A stretch of 64,000 nt of DNA from Paragorgia papillata (GCA_035771165.1 JAWNZC010000285.1:1912501-1976500); one strand, 5' to 3'; positions 22,125 through 33,107 are shown, counted from the stretch's first letter. A program made the numbers and translations. Notes: generated by a model not told the origin, from the sequence alone.

Positions 22125-24475
22125 TCTATAACTCTATAAAACGGATATAGGGTGGCGTTTTAAGTAAAATTTCTGAATTTTAAATTTTTAAAACTTGCAT
22201 TGTTTTAGAGAAAACGGCGATAGATAGCGACTTTATTTCAAGAGGGTAGTACACAATAGTGTTAAATACACTAATAAACTTGCAGCCCTCAAAATTTCTA
22301 AATCTAAAATACATGAAATACAATTACAATTTATAATTTACAATATTACAATTAAAGAAAAATAAGTCAAAAATAAATATATAAATATATACAAGCTAAG
22401 AATATTAATTTATCAAAATCAAGGCTGAAAATGGTAAAGAGAAAGTTGTTTATCTAGTAATAAATCTTGATATTTGTTCTAAAATAAACGCGCACTTTTT
22501 TGTCTCTTGAGGTCTAATGGCAGACTGTTCCACAACTGTGTGGTTGTTACGCTAAATGTTTTCCCACCTTCTGTCTTTCTTATAAATTGTGGACAAATAA
22601 AATTTAAATTTGCGTATCTAGTGTTTCTATTATGGAATTCACTATTTAATTTTAGCGTTTCATTCATATAAGGTGCTGTTTCTCCATGTAGACGCTTAAA
22701 AGCCAACAGGCATTTATTAACTTTTACCTCTTCATAAAAAGGAAGCCACCTTAATCTGTTAAAAAGTTCAACCGACGAAGACAGTTTCGGTGCATCTAAA
22801 ATCACTCTCGCTGCTCGTTTTTGCAATCTTAACACTCTAATTAAATTATAAGAAAATATGGGCTTTATAATAGAATCATAGTACAAAACTCTTTGTTTGA
22901 TAGGCAAACAAAGTTTGATTCTATTAAGAATGCCGATGCGCTGCGCAAACTTTTTACATATTTTATCAACATGGTCCTGAAAACTCAAGTTCTGGTCAAT
23001 TTCAAGACCTAAAAGACCAGCACTGGAAATTTGTTGATAGTTTATTCCGAGCCCTATCTGGTTATTACTGTTTGATTCCATCTTAGCTAAGAGGCGTTTT
23101 CCTGTTATTAACAAGGCCTTGGTCTTACTCTCGTTCAATGGTAATTTATTAGCTGCTGCCCAATTTTCAACACTGATCATAGACTCGCGTGAAGACTCTG
23201 TCAATAATTGCGCGTCGGTGTAAACAGCCGAAGTGGTAAGGGTTGTGTCATCTGCAAAAAGATCAACTTGTGCTTTATTAACGTGTAATGGTAAATCGTT
23301 AATGAAAATCACGAAGACAATCATGATTAATATTTCGCATTTCAGACTGTACTCCAGCAACTTGTACACACTGTAATCTCCCTTCTAAGTAAGACTTTAT
23401 CCATGAGATAGAATATTGATCTAGTCCATAAATCTCCAGTTTAGACAGTAGCAAACGTGATCAACCATATCAAAAGCTTTACGATAATCAACAAATACCA
23501 TACCACTGATCCTGTCATTGTCCAACTCTAACAGAAGCTGGTCAATTATCTTGATCAATGCTGTTTCAGTACTATGATGGTGACGAAAACCTGACTGTCT
23601 GGAATATATCAAGTTGTGTTGATTCAGGTAGGAGTACAGGTGTTTGTGTACATGCTTTTCGATTATTTTGGATAAAACCGGCAGTACTGATATTGGGCGG
23701 TAATTTGTTACATCTTCGCGATCTCCATCTTTAAAAAGTAGTGTAACTTTTGCTGTCTTCCATCAACTTGGAAAAACGGCTGAGGCCAAAGACAAATTCA
23801 TGATCTTTGTGAGCGAGGGCGCTATGATCGGAGCTGCTATTTTAAGCAGCCTAGCACTGATGTTATCAATGCCAGTTGCTTTATTCGCTTTGATACCTTT
23901 TAAGGAATTTAAAACATCTTCATTGGTCAGCGGGATAGGGAACTTCACGTTATTGTTTATTTTCGAAAACACAAAGTCCTTTAGTCTTGAAAGATCACAT
24001 GTCACATCAGGCAGTAATGCTTGGTCACGTGACTAAAATAAAATTACAAGCATGTACAAAATCTTCTTCAAAACGACATTTTTACAATCAAACCCCAAGA
24101 AACATTGTAGAGAAACGGTTTGATATCGTGCATGCCAACTTTTAGTAAGAATAAATAACGTTTAGCATGATCAACCTACATTTTGTTTTTGGCCGCCATG
24201 TTGGATGACATGAATTTTTCATCCACCATGGCGGCTAAAAGCAAAATACCTTTAAAATACCTCAAACCGTCTCGTTATACAGTATGTTTCTTGTGCTTTA
24301 AGCGAAAAATTTGCGTTTTAAAGACAATTTGCGCATGCATAAAAATTTTATTTTAGTCACGTGACCAGCTACGATATTGTTATTTTCTCTAAGACAATTC
24401 AACTTTTGCAAATCAAAATTCCGAAATTTTACTTGAAACACCATCCTATATCCGTTTTGTAAGGTTATAATCCCA
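22125..24475. mobile_element. Foldback element split by a LINE
   Basis: The left outer arm (about 22125-22230) and right outer arm (about 24370-24475) are inverted copies: AAAACGGATATAGGGTGGCG against CACCATCCTATATCCGTTTT, and more. The inner arms (about 24023-24130 and 24260-24367) are also inverted copies, ending in GGTCACGTGACTAAAATAAAAT. The LINE at about 22240-24022 sits between left outer and left inner arms, so it inserted into an existing foldback. All lie in a HECT-gene intron. Confidence 0.7.
22240..24022 (-). mobile_element. 5'-truncated CR1-like LINE, pseudogenised
   Basis: On the minus strand the reverse transcriptase begins at 24005 with a finger region (KANKATGIDNISARLLK). It continues in other frames with QSGFRHHHSTETALI and FVDYRKAFDMVDH (23612-23421), then IFINDLP and FADD (23369-22479) and a tail with WNSLPLDLKRQKS. 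Frameshifts separate the three pieces and the endonuclease is missing. The catalytic FADD is present, but the LDF-type Asp block is in a different frame. It lies sense to the HECT gene, within its intron. Confidence 0.82.
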
Positions 24476-24904
24476 TACCTGCTATTTTAAGATAATTGAG
24501 ATTACGTGACCACTTAGTGCAAGTACATTCATTACATTGTGAAAAACATGCAAAAAATATTAGCAACGATGGGATTACTTGAGCCAGCAGTACTTAGGGT
24601 CGTCGTGGCTGGTACTTCATGTTAGAAGCATTTGTTGTTGTTTTCACTTTCGATTCTGGATTTTTACAGTCGGCGGAATCCGTAAACCAATTAATAAAAA
24701 AACTGTGGCCTAAAAGTAAATCCAATTTTATAAATACATTTAGGTCAAAATCCAATTAATATCAAGTGAAAATTAATTGTTGTTTCGAACAGACAATTAC
24801 TTCTCTTAAAAAGTTAAATTTAGTTTGGGCACCATGCTCTATTTTCTAGAAAGTATTTTTGAACAATTTAGAATTAGAATAGGCTATAGTAATTTTTTAC
24901 TCAC

Positions 24905-25014
24905 AAATTGTTATCACCATGTACTTGCAAACCACAAACATATTGGTGATTTTTAAAATCGCCATAAGTGAACTCTCCATTGCATTTGATGCATTTGATA
25001 ACTGGACCCGCATT
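24905..25014 (-). CDS. Zinc-finger exon of the HECT gene
   Basis: The 110-bp exon encodes KCIKCNGEFTYGDFKNHQYVC, a CxxC...HxxxC pattern like small ubiquitin-binding or C2HC fingers. The acceptor is TTATTCAG and the donor GTGAGT. Phase matches the end of exon 2 (27667) and the next small exon (21865). Conserved spacing of Cys, Phe, His and Cys argues that it is real despite its size. Confidence 0.72.
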
Positions 25015-25192
25015 CTGAATAAAAGATTCGATCATAATACCTTAAAGGTTTACTTCTACACATTTGTTTGTTAAACTAAGTACATGTATATAAAATATAC
25101 AGTATTGTTACTGAAAATTAGAGAACTTCACTTAAAGTCCAAAAATGCTCAAGTAAAACGCCATCTGTTACTTGTAGCTAAAAGGCTTCATA

Positions 25193-26053
25193 CGAAGTGG
25201 CTATGGGTCCGGTAATCGGAACTCGTTCAAGAAAAACTAAAGGTCCGGCAATCTGTTCCAGCACCAACGCGGCGAGACCGCTGAGTGGGATGCAGCGAAT
25301 TTCTGTTCTATCACTGACCACTAGCACTGACTATATCAGCCACTCAAAACGTCAGCATTTCTTTACTAAAATCTTGGCAGTTCACAAAGGTTTTTGCTTT
25401 GCATTTGATATGCACATTAAAAATGTTAAAATGTTTGCCATTTTGGAATAAGGTCTATTGTTGTAATTTTAAATTTTAATACTTGCAAATCGATAATTAA
25501 ATACCTCTAACCGTACAATCAAAATAGCTTTCAGAGTCTCAGTGCAGTTCTACACTGCATAACTTCATTGCGTCTGAAATGTATGTACATTTAAACAAAC
25601 GTTTGTTATGTGTGCACTGTTCCGTGCATGGACTATGGCATGCCAAGGTTAAGCAGGTTGCAATAATCACTCAGTAGCACGAGTGTATAAGCCTAAGCAG
25701 GCGTCTTGTTTGGTTAAAAGTTGTTTTGACCGCCGAGCGATAAGAGAATTTCGTGACACGAGTTAGCTCAATTAGCCGGCTCATATAATGTAAGGTTTTA
25801 CCTTTAGTTCAAGTTAAAAGAAGCTTTGTTGATCGAAGCCAACACACATTCAACGACAGTATTTGAGTATACACTGGTTGACAACGCTGAGCTTAGCGAA
25901 TCAAAGAAGAAAAGACATTAAGACAACACGTAAACACGTGTTATGGCAGTTACGTGTAATCGGAATCAGGCCGCGCTGGTGCTAAAACCAATTGCCGGAC
26001 CTTTAGTTTTTCTTGAACGAGTTCCAATTACCGGACCTATAGCCACTTCGTTC
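25193..26053. mobile_element. Inverted-repeat element (~860 bp, ~80-bp arms) in HECT intron
   Basis: The left arm starts CGAAGTGGCTATGGGTCCGG and continues through TCAAGAAAAACTAAAGGTCC to about 25275. The right arm (from about 25968) is its inverted copy, ending CCACTTCG. The interior encodes nothing that I recognise. It is probably a non-autonomous DNA transposon. Confidence 0.75.
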
Positions 26054-26572
26054 TAATAATTTGCCCTTTATCAGGTTATGAAGGGCATGCCACCTCAAAA
26101 GTTGCCAAAGGAATAAAATACGGACCGAATTCCTTTTTAGTGATCGAGTATTGTACTCTGCCCAGTTCTTCAGAGAGCTTAATAATAGCAGCATATCTTT
26201 GTTTGTTTATTGTATTAAAAATACAGCACAATTTCAAAGTTATATATATTGCAGCAGCACTACAACAACTTTTTCGTTTAAGAAAGTTCTCTGTATGGAA
26301 GTCCCACAGGTATACCTACCAGTCTTTGGGGTAATGAAAATTATACACTCCCTTCTTAGTAGATATTGTTCCTAATTATCACACAAAATTATAGTTATAC
26401 CCAAATTCAATGTAAAAAAAACTCATTTTTGGCATTATCAGCAATTAATAAAAAACTAGGCTTTTATAACAGAATCAGTATTTAAAGCTTATAATTATGT
26501 TATCAATTTGCAATGAAATTTTTACAACTGCATTAATGAAACCAGTCCCTTTTTCTATGCTTTTACAATATA

Positions 26573-27283
26573 TAGGTGGTTTTCACTGGGGCATCACAAA
26601 CTTCTAAAATGTTTATTATTTTAAAACCTAAAAGGTTGGTTGTTTTATATATTTTGTAGATCATTATTCTGAGTCTTCCTGGAAAATGTTAAGTCGATAC
26701 AAATTTTCCTTGAGCTACAGGGTTTTGAATTGTATTATTGCTGACATCAGCATAATTTTCAATGTCGTTAAAAGTCTCATTGTGTACACAATTCAAGGTA
26801 TAAATCTTTGTTAAGCTTTAGAAGTGATGTCTAATTACATCTGATGTACAACCTGAAAATTCTGGCAAAAACTACACTTTATACGAGCATTTGCTTTTCG
26901 GCTGCCATGTTTGTGTACCTAATTGGCATCTGTGAGGTACACAAATATGGCGGCCAAAAAACGAATGCTCATATAAAGTGTAGTTTCAACCAGAATCTTT
27001 AGATTGTCCATCAGATATAATCAGACATCTCTTCTAAAGCTTAACCAAGCATTGTATGCCCAACTGTGGGTACAAAGTGGCTTTTAATGACATTTGAAAA
27101 TTATGCTGATGTCAGCAATAATATAATTCAAAACTCTGTAACTCAAAAAGGAATAGTTGTATCAACTTAAAATTTTTCAGGAAAACTCGTAATAACGATC
27201 TACAAAATATAAAAAACAACCAACTTTGTAGGTTTAATAATAAACATTTTAGAATTTTGTGATGTCATAGTGAAAACCACCTA
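26573..27283. mobile_element. Long foldback element (711 bp) in HECT intron
   Basis: The two halves are inverted, diverged copies of about 340 bp around a centre near 26930 (TTTGTGTACCTAATTGGCAT). The ends read TAGGTGGTTTTCACT and AGTGAAAACCACCTA, flanked by TATA on both sides, which suggests a TA or TATA target. No transposase is present. Confidence 0.85.
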
Positions 27284-27666
27284 TAACCAAACTCCCAGGA
27301 CATCATATGGTAAATATTAAATCCAACTTTTCATACAGTACACCGTATGCGTGTGCCGATGTGCGTGCCGTTGTGCGTGCGTGTGCAATCACACACCTCT
27401 AAATGAGAGGCCTGAGAACACTAGGTATAACCACAGTTCTCTAGCTTCCAAATCAAAATATAAAAATTGATTGTCAATATTTGGTAGTCTTGGTCACACT
27501 TTCACAAAATGACTGCTTTATAAATTGTATTAATATTATATTTACATAATACACTGTAAATTATTATGTAAATGTCAATAATATAGTGTCAGCAAGTATT
27601 AAAAAATAAATTTTACCAGAAGCTTGTCAATTAAATCACATGTAATGAACATGAATACAAATTTAC

Positions 27667-27799
27667 CTCTAGTTTGACTTTCCTTTCATCCAAATTGGCT
27701 TGTAGAGGACGAAAGTAAGCTATTGCCTGACCCAACCTTTCTTTCAGATGTGGTACCGAATACCCTTCTCGGCCTGGTGGAATAAGACTGAGAGACCTC
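27667..27799 (-). CDS. 3' part of HECT-gene exon 2, left of the Polinton
   Basis: The minus-strand frame runs LSLIPPGREGYSVPHLKE and onwards to donor GTAAAT at 27666. It continues, without a missing or extra base, the frame that stops at 47821 on the other side of the Polinton, if the six-base target duplication (27794-27799 and 47821-47826) is counted once. Confidence 0.85.
27794..27799. repeat. Polinton target-site duplication, left copy
   Basis: GACCTC abuts the element's first base, A at 27800. The second copy is at 47821-47826. Confidence 0.93.
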
Positions 27800-28243
27800 A
27801 GTAGTGTTATAATGCGGTTCCTGGGACATTTTTGTAAAAGAGATGAAAACCTAACCCCACCCCTCTCCCAAATTTTTTTTGTTTGGGTTTCGAAATTTTC
27901 TAAAATCCTGGTTCGGATCCTGGGACATGTTTTAAAATTTTTCGCAAAGGATTCTGGGTTTTTTTCGGGTTCGGGTTTCGAAATTTTTCGCAAAGGATTC
28001 TGGGTTTTTTTTTGGGTTTGGGTTTCGAAAGTTTTCGGGAGTTTTTGGGATTGGGTTTTTGGTTGGGGTTTCGGGAGTTTTTGGGAGTTTTTGGGATTGG
28101 GTTTCTAAAATCCTGGTTCGGGTCCTGGGACATGTTTGCAAAGGATTCTGGGATGGGTCGCCAAATTTTTTCGCAAAGGATTATGGGGTTTTTTTTGGGG
28201 TTGGGGTTTCGAAAGTTTTCGGGAGTTTTTGGGATTGGGTTTT
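27800..28243 (+). repeat. Polinton left terminal inverted repeat, 444 bp
   Basis: It is the inverted copy of 47377-47820; homology ends at the same distance from both tips. The plus strand is rich in G and T, with internal repeats of CGCAAAGGATTCTGGG and GGGAGTTTTTGGGATTGGG. Several frames are open because of this composition but are not considered genes. Confidence 0.95.
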
Positions 28244-28299
28244 GGGAAGGTTTTAAATTTTTAAACAGAAAAACTGTTTAAAACTTTTTAAATATTTTT

Positions 28300-31200
28300 T
28301 TACTCCTTGGTTTTATAATGTCCAATCGCAAGTGTTGAAATTCTATCATCTAGTATAACCCTTTTGTCATCTGCAGAATTTAACGCTATTTTGTTAACAT
28401 GAATGGTATGAATTGTATGTTTGGTGCTTCTAAAAGTGTTCATTCCTTTTAATAGGTTTTTTCCAGAAAACAGGCATTCCACATAATCATTGAACTTGAT
28501 GTCATTGTTGATAACACTTTTCGCAATACCTTTACACTTCTTGTCCTCCTTTTCTTCCCATAACCCAGTTATAGGGTCTAACTTTTTGGACATTTTAATC
28601 GCATAGGCTTTTGACCTCAGTCCTACAAATTCTGAGATTTGTTCGGCACCAGTTTCAGATTTCATCATACCAAGGACTTTCTTGTTTTCTCCACACTTAA
28701 TTCCACTTGGATGAGTTTCTGGAAAGTTTGAGGTGTCAAAGTGGGTTTTAACATCTGGCGAGATATCTACAAAGAGGTCATCGGTTTTGATTTCGTAACA
28801 TAAGCTATCGGTGTCTGTAAATAACAGTTTTACCCTGTCCCCATATTTTGGTTTAATATAATTGTAGTTAAAATCATACATAGAAATTTTACTTTTGTCT
28901 AGAATAGCCGCACCTACATATATGGGTTTGTTTAGTTTGACTCTAGTTTTTCTCATATGAACCGCACCCAAGTTTTCTGTAAATATATTGATATCATTGT
29001 AGTTGGGTTTTTTCGCTAATTTTTCTAGCTGACTGGCATCTGAAACCAACCGGACATCAACCCTGTTTCTGACATTTTCCATTGTCTTACCAAACACAGA
29101 GTTGTTCATGAGTTTGTAAAAATCTTTTTCGAAATCATTGGTGGCGACTGTTCTTAACTTTGTATTTAACATAATGTAGGGCTCCATCCAAGCTTTTTCT
29201 GTAAATGAGATTCCGCGATGAATTTTTGTTAACTTTAAACCATTTTCCAATATTTGTTCAAGGGCTTCATAGTGGAGTACATAATTTTTCTTATTATTAA
29301 GGTTGGGTACTAACTTTTCCACTTTGTCGATCATCATTCTTTCGGCTGCAAATGGCATATTGTTGTGTAGATCATGCAACTCTTCTGGGTAGTCAAGATC
29401 CACTTCCAGAAAACAACCTTCGCCTTCTGTTGTTAAATATTTTCCCCAGTTTTCCAACTCCTTTTCTGGAACCCATTCGAAACCACCAACTGGTAATGGT
29501 TCCGTCATTGACATACCATACAGATTGTTACGATCCAAATATGGAATGAAAACACTTTCTTTTTCTGGATCGTACTCTTCCATGTACTTATTGTTGGCCT
29601 TTGCATACCGATGGGTAATGGTTGAGATACCTCCACGAATGCCTTTTTCAACCATGAGGTACATATTGGGGTCTGTTAGAAGTTCCAACTTTTGTTCCGT
29701 CATTTTCAATAAGGCACTCCAAGACAGGCCAGGAGTTGTATAAAACCACATGGGGTCAAGCTTATAAGTGTTTTTGCTCATTTTTCTGAAGTTTTGTATA
29801 ACGTCTGACAAAAGAAGTACATCAGTTTTTAAATACAGATCATGGTAGTCCTTTAAACTTTTACATTTAAACTTGTCCCAAACATTTTGAGCATGTTTGT
29901 AATCGTCATCGCTAATATGTTTTCTTGTTAATCTTGAATAAAATTTTTCCTTTGGTGGTAATTTGGGGTAGTCCAACTTTTTCAGGCTGTCCAAAAACTC
30001 ATATGGAAAAACACCCTTTTGTTTCAGCAGATCCACATTTTCTTTTGGTTGGTCTTTGAAACCTTTTTCAGTGTAATGGAATTCTGTCTTAGGTAAGTTT
30101 GATGCAAGTGTTGCCAATGAGCTTGACATAAATTTTAACGAGTCCAAAAACCTTAGCTCCAAAGGCACCCATTTTTTTCTTGTTATACCATTAGCATCCT
30201 TTTTCCACCCACCATCCATCCAAAGTTTTTTGTTTACACTTATATACTCCTCTTCTGTTTTTGCAATGCAACCAATGGGACCATTTGACAGCCCTAAATA
30301 TTTTGCTATTAAATGACTATCATATCCACTAAAATTATGGAACAAAACTGGAATATGTTTTGCACTTGACATTGAATAATTACAATCATTATGAGCCGCA
30401 CCACGATATTTACCATTTAAATGGTCATGGTCTCTAACTTTGGATTTTGCAGTGTTCTTTTGAGTTTTCCAAAGACTTCGGGGGTCCAAATCCTTAAGTT
30501 TTTTTTGTACAAATTGACCACCACAAACATAACAAGTTGTTGCATTTTGGAAGTTTTTTTCATCATCTGCTGTCATTATTATTTTCTTTGGATCCTTCAA
30601 ATAGTTATGCCAAATCTTTTTGGCTTCTTTTTCCAAAGCCTCTACAAACATCTGACCAATATCTTGAAACTCATATTGTTTTGTGTAACTTACAGTTTTC
30701 CCTGGAAATATGGATGGGTCAGAACATATGATTTGAAAGCAATAACCAATTGGAATGTGTTCCTGATATTTTTGTGTGTAACTTTTTGACTCGTCATTGT
30801 TCCTGGTTTTCAAAGTTTTCAACATACACTCGAAATCTGCAACTATGATGAAAGGAACATCCTGAGTTTTCTTAAAATCTTTTCCACTCCATCCCATGAT
30901 ATCGTCAACACCTTTTTTCGGGTATTCTTGGATTTGGGCGTCATGAGTTCTACAGATTACTTCATGTTGGTTTAATATCTCCTCTGTTTTGAAAGGGTTT
31001 AAACAATGGTTGCAGAAGAACTTTTTTCCTTTGTGTTTGTCATTTTGGCTTGTTAAAAGTTTTCCCTTGTCCTTAATACAACTGTAATGGTTATTCCACC
31101 AAAACAGGTTAACTCTGTTATCATGATCCGACCTACTAATTTGCATTTGACAAACCTTTTTAATTTCGTCGTCATATGTCAAAACATTTACTCCTATTTC

Positions 31201-32268
31201 ATTATTTTTTTCAAATTTTGAGATATCCTTAATTTTAACAGGAAATGTTAAACCCTTACAGTCATATTTTCTTGCTAATAGTTTGACATCTGTTGGCACT
31301 CTTTCAAGTTTTTGGGCGTTTGGATCTTCCTTTAAAATTTCTGCAATAGCAACAGCATATAGAAAACAGTTTGAATCCTTGTTTTGTGGATTGATGATTG
31401 CCTTTTTGTCCTTAATGAATTTTGGAAGAGGTTTGAAACCCTTGCCATTTAAGGGTTTGTACTTTGTTATTTTGATGTGCAAGTTTTCGACGGACCTTAT
31501 AGACCATCCTGAACCCTTTTTCTGATGAGCTGACAAATTTTCCAACATCTCTTTTTTGGATAGTTTGTATGATTCCCTAACATCCTCCTCTGTTGTCATA
31601 GCCTTTGTGTGGGAGGTAAAGTAGAAAAGATCCACTTCTTCTATTCTATCAACATAATCGTAATGAACAAGTTTACAAATCAGTGTTGTTTTGACTTTTT
31701 TAGAATTTTCAATACTATTAATAAGTTTTTCAACAGCTGTTGTTGTTTGCTCTAAAAATACTGTTGGGTCTCTGTAGTTTTGTCCTGAGATTTCATACAA
31801 AGCGGCCTTTCCATTTACAAAATCTTTGATCATTAAAGGCTCTGTTTGTCTAAGTTTTTTGTTGACTTTTGTTTTCCTGTTAAAAATTTTTGTTAGTTTG
31901 TTCCCTAAAACATGTCGAGTTTTGGTAAGTTTTTTGCCAACCCCTTTCCATTTTTTGTCCCACTTAATTTTGTTTTGTCTTGCTTCTTCTTGTCGGATCT
32001 CTTTTGACCATTTTTGTTGTTCTTTTTTCTGTAATTTTTTATGAGTTTTTTGTTGAAACTTAATTAGGTCATCTCTTAAATTGTCTTGTTGGTTAATAAG
32101 GTTTTGTTCCTTTCTTTCCTCTTTCGCCTTCTGTTTTTCTTGTAGTTTGGCAAGTCTTTCGGGTTTGAAAGGTTTCATTTCCTTATCCCGTTGGAGTTGC
32201 CTTTGTTTTCTAAGGCGAGCATTTTCCCGAATTTTTAATAGTTTTGGATCTGTTGTGTACTTAGTCAT
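28300..32268 (-). CDS. Protein-primed family B DNA polymerase (pPolB)
   Basis: The 1,322-residue protein should replicate the element from its inverted-repeat ends using a terminal protein as primer. Order: Lys/Gln-rich coiled coil (1-150); a middle region with a C2H2-like finger (CNHC...H...C, about 415-440); exonuclease motif I VADFECM (Asp about 478); CYVCG (about 582) and RDHDHLNGKYRGAAH (about 613), an HNH-like insertion known in this family; exonuclease motif II HNFSGYDSHL (about 647); polymerase motif A YLDRNNLYG (Asp about 912); motif B NNSVFGKTMEN (about 1062); motif C DTDS (1152-1155). All catalytic acids are present. ATACTATAATAAATA precedes the ATG. It is transcribed away from the rest toward the left repeat. 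Confidence 0.95.
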   Translation of the reverse strand: MTKYTTDPKLLKIRENARLRKQRQLQRDKEMKPFKPERLAKLQEKQKAKEERKEQNLINQQDNLRDDLIKFQQKTHKKLQKKEQQKWSKEIRQEEARQNKIKWDKKWKGVGKKLTKTRHVLGNKLTKIFNRKTKVNKKLRQTEPLMIKDFVNGKAALYEISGQNYRDPTVFLEQTTTAVEKLINSIENSKKVKTTLICKLVHYDYVDRIEEVDLFYFTSHTKAMTTEEDVRESYKLSKKEMLENLSAHQKKGSGWSIRSVENLHIKITKYKPLNGKGFKPLPKFIKDKKAIINPQNKDSNCFLYAVAIAEILKEDPNAQKLERVPTDVKLLARKYDCKGLTFPVKIKDISKFEKNNEIGVNVLTYDDEIKKVCQMQISRSDHDNRVNLFWWNNHYSCIKDKGKLLTSQNDKHKGKKFFCNHCLNPFKTEEILNQHEVICRTHDAQIQEYPKKGVDDIMGWSGKDFKKTQDVPFIIVADFECMLKTLKTRNNDESKSYTQKYQEHIPIGYCFQIICSDPSIFPGKTVSYTKQYEFQDIGQMFVEALEKEAKKIWHNYLKDPKKIIMTADDEKNFQNATTCYVCGGQFVQKKLKDLDPRSLWKTQKNTAKSKVRDHDHLNGKYRGAAHNDCNYSMSSAKHIPVLFHNFSGYDSHLIAKYLGLSNGPIGCIAKTEEEYISVNKKLWMDGGWKKDANGITRKKWVPLELRFLDSLKFMSSSLATLASNLPKTEFHYTEKGFKDQPKENVDLLKQKGVFPYEFLDSLKKLDYPKLPPKEKFYSRLTRKHISDDDYKHAQNVWDKFKCKSLKDYHDLYLKTDVLLLSDVIQNFRKMSKNTYKLDPMWFYTTPGLSWSALLKMTEQKLELLTDPNMYLMVEKGIRGGISTITHRYAKANNKYMEEYDPEKESVFIPYLDRNNLYGMSMTEPLPVGGFEWVPEKELENWGKYLTTEGEGCFLEVDLDYPEELHDLHNNMPFAAERMMIDKVEKLVPNLNNKKNYVLHYEALEQILENGLKLTKIHRGISFTEKAWMEPYIMLNTKLRTVATNDFEKDFYKLMNNSVFGKTMENVRNRVDVRLVSDASQLEKLAKKPNYNDINIFTENLGAVHMRKTRVKLNKPIYVGAAILDKSKISMYDFNYNYIKPKYGDRVKLLFTDTDSLCYEIKTDDLFVDISPDVKTHFDTSNFPETHPSGIKCGENKKVLGMMKSETGAEQISEFVGLRSKAYAIKMSKKLDPITGLWEEKEDKKCKGIAKSVINNDIKFNDYVECLFSGKNLLKGMNTFRSTKHTIHTIHVNKIALNSADDKRVILDDRISTLAIGHYKTKE

Positions 32269-32312
32269 TATTTATTATAGTATGAATTTTTTTTTAAATA
32301 TGAAATAAAAAA

Positions 32313-32453
32313 ATGGACAAAATTAACGAAAATATTAATTATGTTGATGAAAAAGTTACAAAGTTTATTGATGAAATTTCTCCATGGACTGGACTTGCTG
32401 TTGGTATAATCATTGGCAACATTATTTGGGTAAGTGTCATAATACTTTTGTAA
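32313..32453 (+). CDS. Small single-pass membrane protein, 46 residues
   Basis: The frame lies in the gap between polymerase and next gene, on the opposite strand. It encodes an acidic, amphipathic N-terminal half and a C-terminal hydrophobic segment (GLAVGIIIGNIIWVSVIILL). GAAATAAAAAA precedes the ATG, in line with the other genes of the element. Function unknown; small membrane proteins are common in this virus group. A hairpin follows the stop. Confidence 0.5.
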   Translation: MDKINENINYVDEKVTKFIDEISPWTGLAVGIIIGNIIWVSVIILL

Positions 32454-32470
32454 AAAACTTCATTAAAAAA

Positions 32471-32496
32471 ATTTCTATCCAACTAAGGATAGAAAT
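32471..32496. terminator. Perfect 10-bp hairpin between convergent genes
   Basis: ATTTCTATCC, loop AACTAA, GGATAGAAAT. It lies 18 bp after the small plus-strand gene and 98 bp beyond the stop of the minus-strand gene at 32594. Its position suggests a transcript 3' end or mRNA-stability element for both; that role is inference. Confidence 0.5.
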
Positions 32497-32593
32497 CTTT
32501 GTGGATATAAAAATGACCAAGTTTACAAAATTTTTGCGAGAAATGCAACCTTAGAAAACAGAACCTTATTTATTAGTATGGTTTTAAAAAAAT

Positions 32594-33028
32594 TTAACGA
32601 CTAACTGACCAATATTTACCTTTATACATAACTTCTCTGTTTTTCTTTATACAGAATGGTATGTAACTCGGGTTTCTGTTTAAACTAATACCAGCTTTGT
32701 AAATACTTGGGAACTCCAGTTTTTCGCCATCCACAGAAGTGAGTGTTATTTTTACTGGTGTTCTAATTGTGTTTCTGTGGTGTTTTTCATAAACTTCATT
32801 TTTTACCAATGGAATGTTAAGCTTCTCGCAAAGTGTTTTTGTGTTGGAACTATGGGCTCCTTTGACACCAAGCCGTCCCCCTAATATTCTGAGTTCTTTT
32901 AGTGATGATGGTGGGAAGCCTTCTTCCCGTATTGTTTGTAGTCTTTTGTTCGCGCTTGTTCTTAGTTGCATTTTTATTTGAAAAAGTTTTTTGAGTTCTT
33001 CTTGAGTTTTTTCATATGGTGCTGTCAT
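32594..33028 (-). CDS. NUMOD-like DNA-binding protein A, 144 residues
   Basis: The C-terminal third (VDGEKLEFPSIYKAGISLNR to the end, KYWSVSR) resembles the NUMOD1-type modular DNA-binding repeat, in which a small beta hairpin with E/FPS is followed by a helix and a GK-W/Y ending. The middle (LGVKGAHSSNTKTLCEKLNIP) looks like a SAP-type helix-turn-helix. It is paralogous to the next gene (33108-33617), with the same two modules in the same order. CATATAATAAACA precedes the ATG. A DNA-binding role in replication or transcription is inferred. Confidence 0.6.
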   Translation of the reverse strand: MTAPYEKTQEELKKLFQIKMQLRTSANKRLQTIREEGFPPSSLKELRILGGRLGVKGAHSSNTKTLCEKLNIPLVKNEVYEKHHRNTIRTPVKITLTSVDGEKLEFPSIYKAGISLNRNPSYIPFCIKKNREVMYKGKYWSVSR

Positions 33029-33107
33029 TGTTTATTATATGGTTTCTTTTAAAATTTCTTATTTTTGGAATAAGAGATTTTTGTTTTTTTAAGGTTTAAC
33101 ATATTTT

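Noticed and set aside
27812..28281. Trp/Phe/Gly-rich frames of 65-98 residues in the Polinton terminal repeats, mirrored at 47354-47808
   Set aside because: They arise from the GT-rich repeated sequence of the inverted repeats and occur identically at both ends; no start-site word precedes them.
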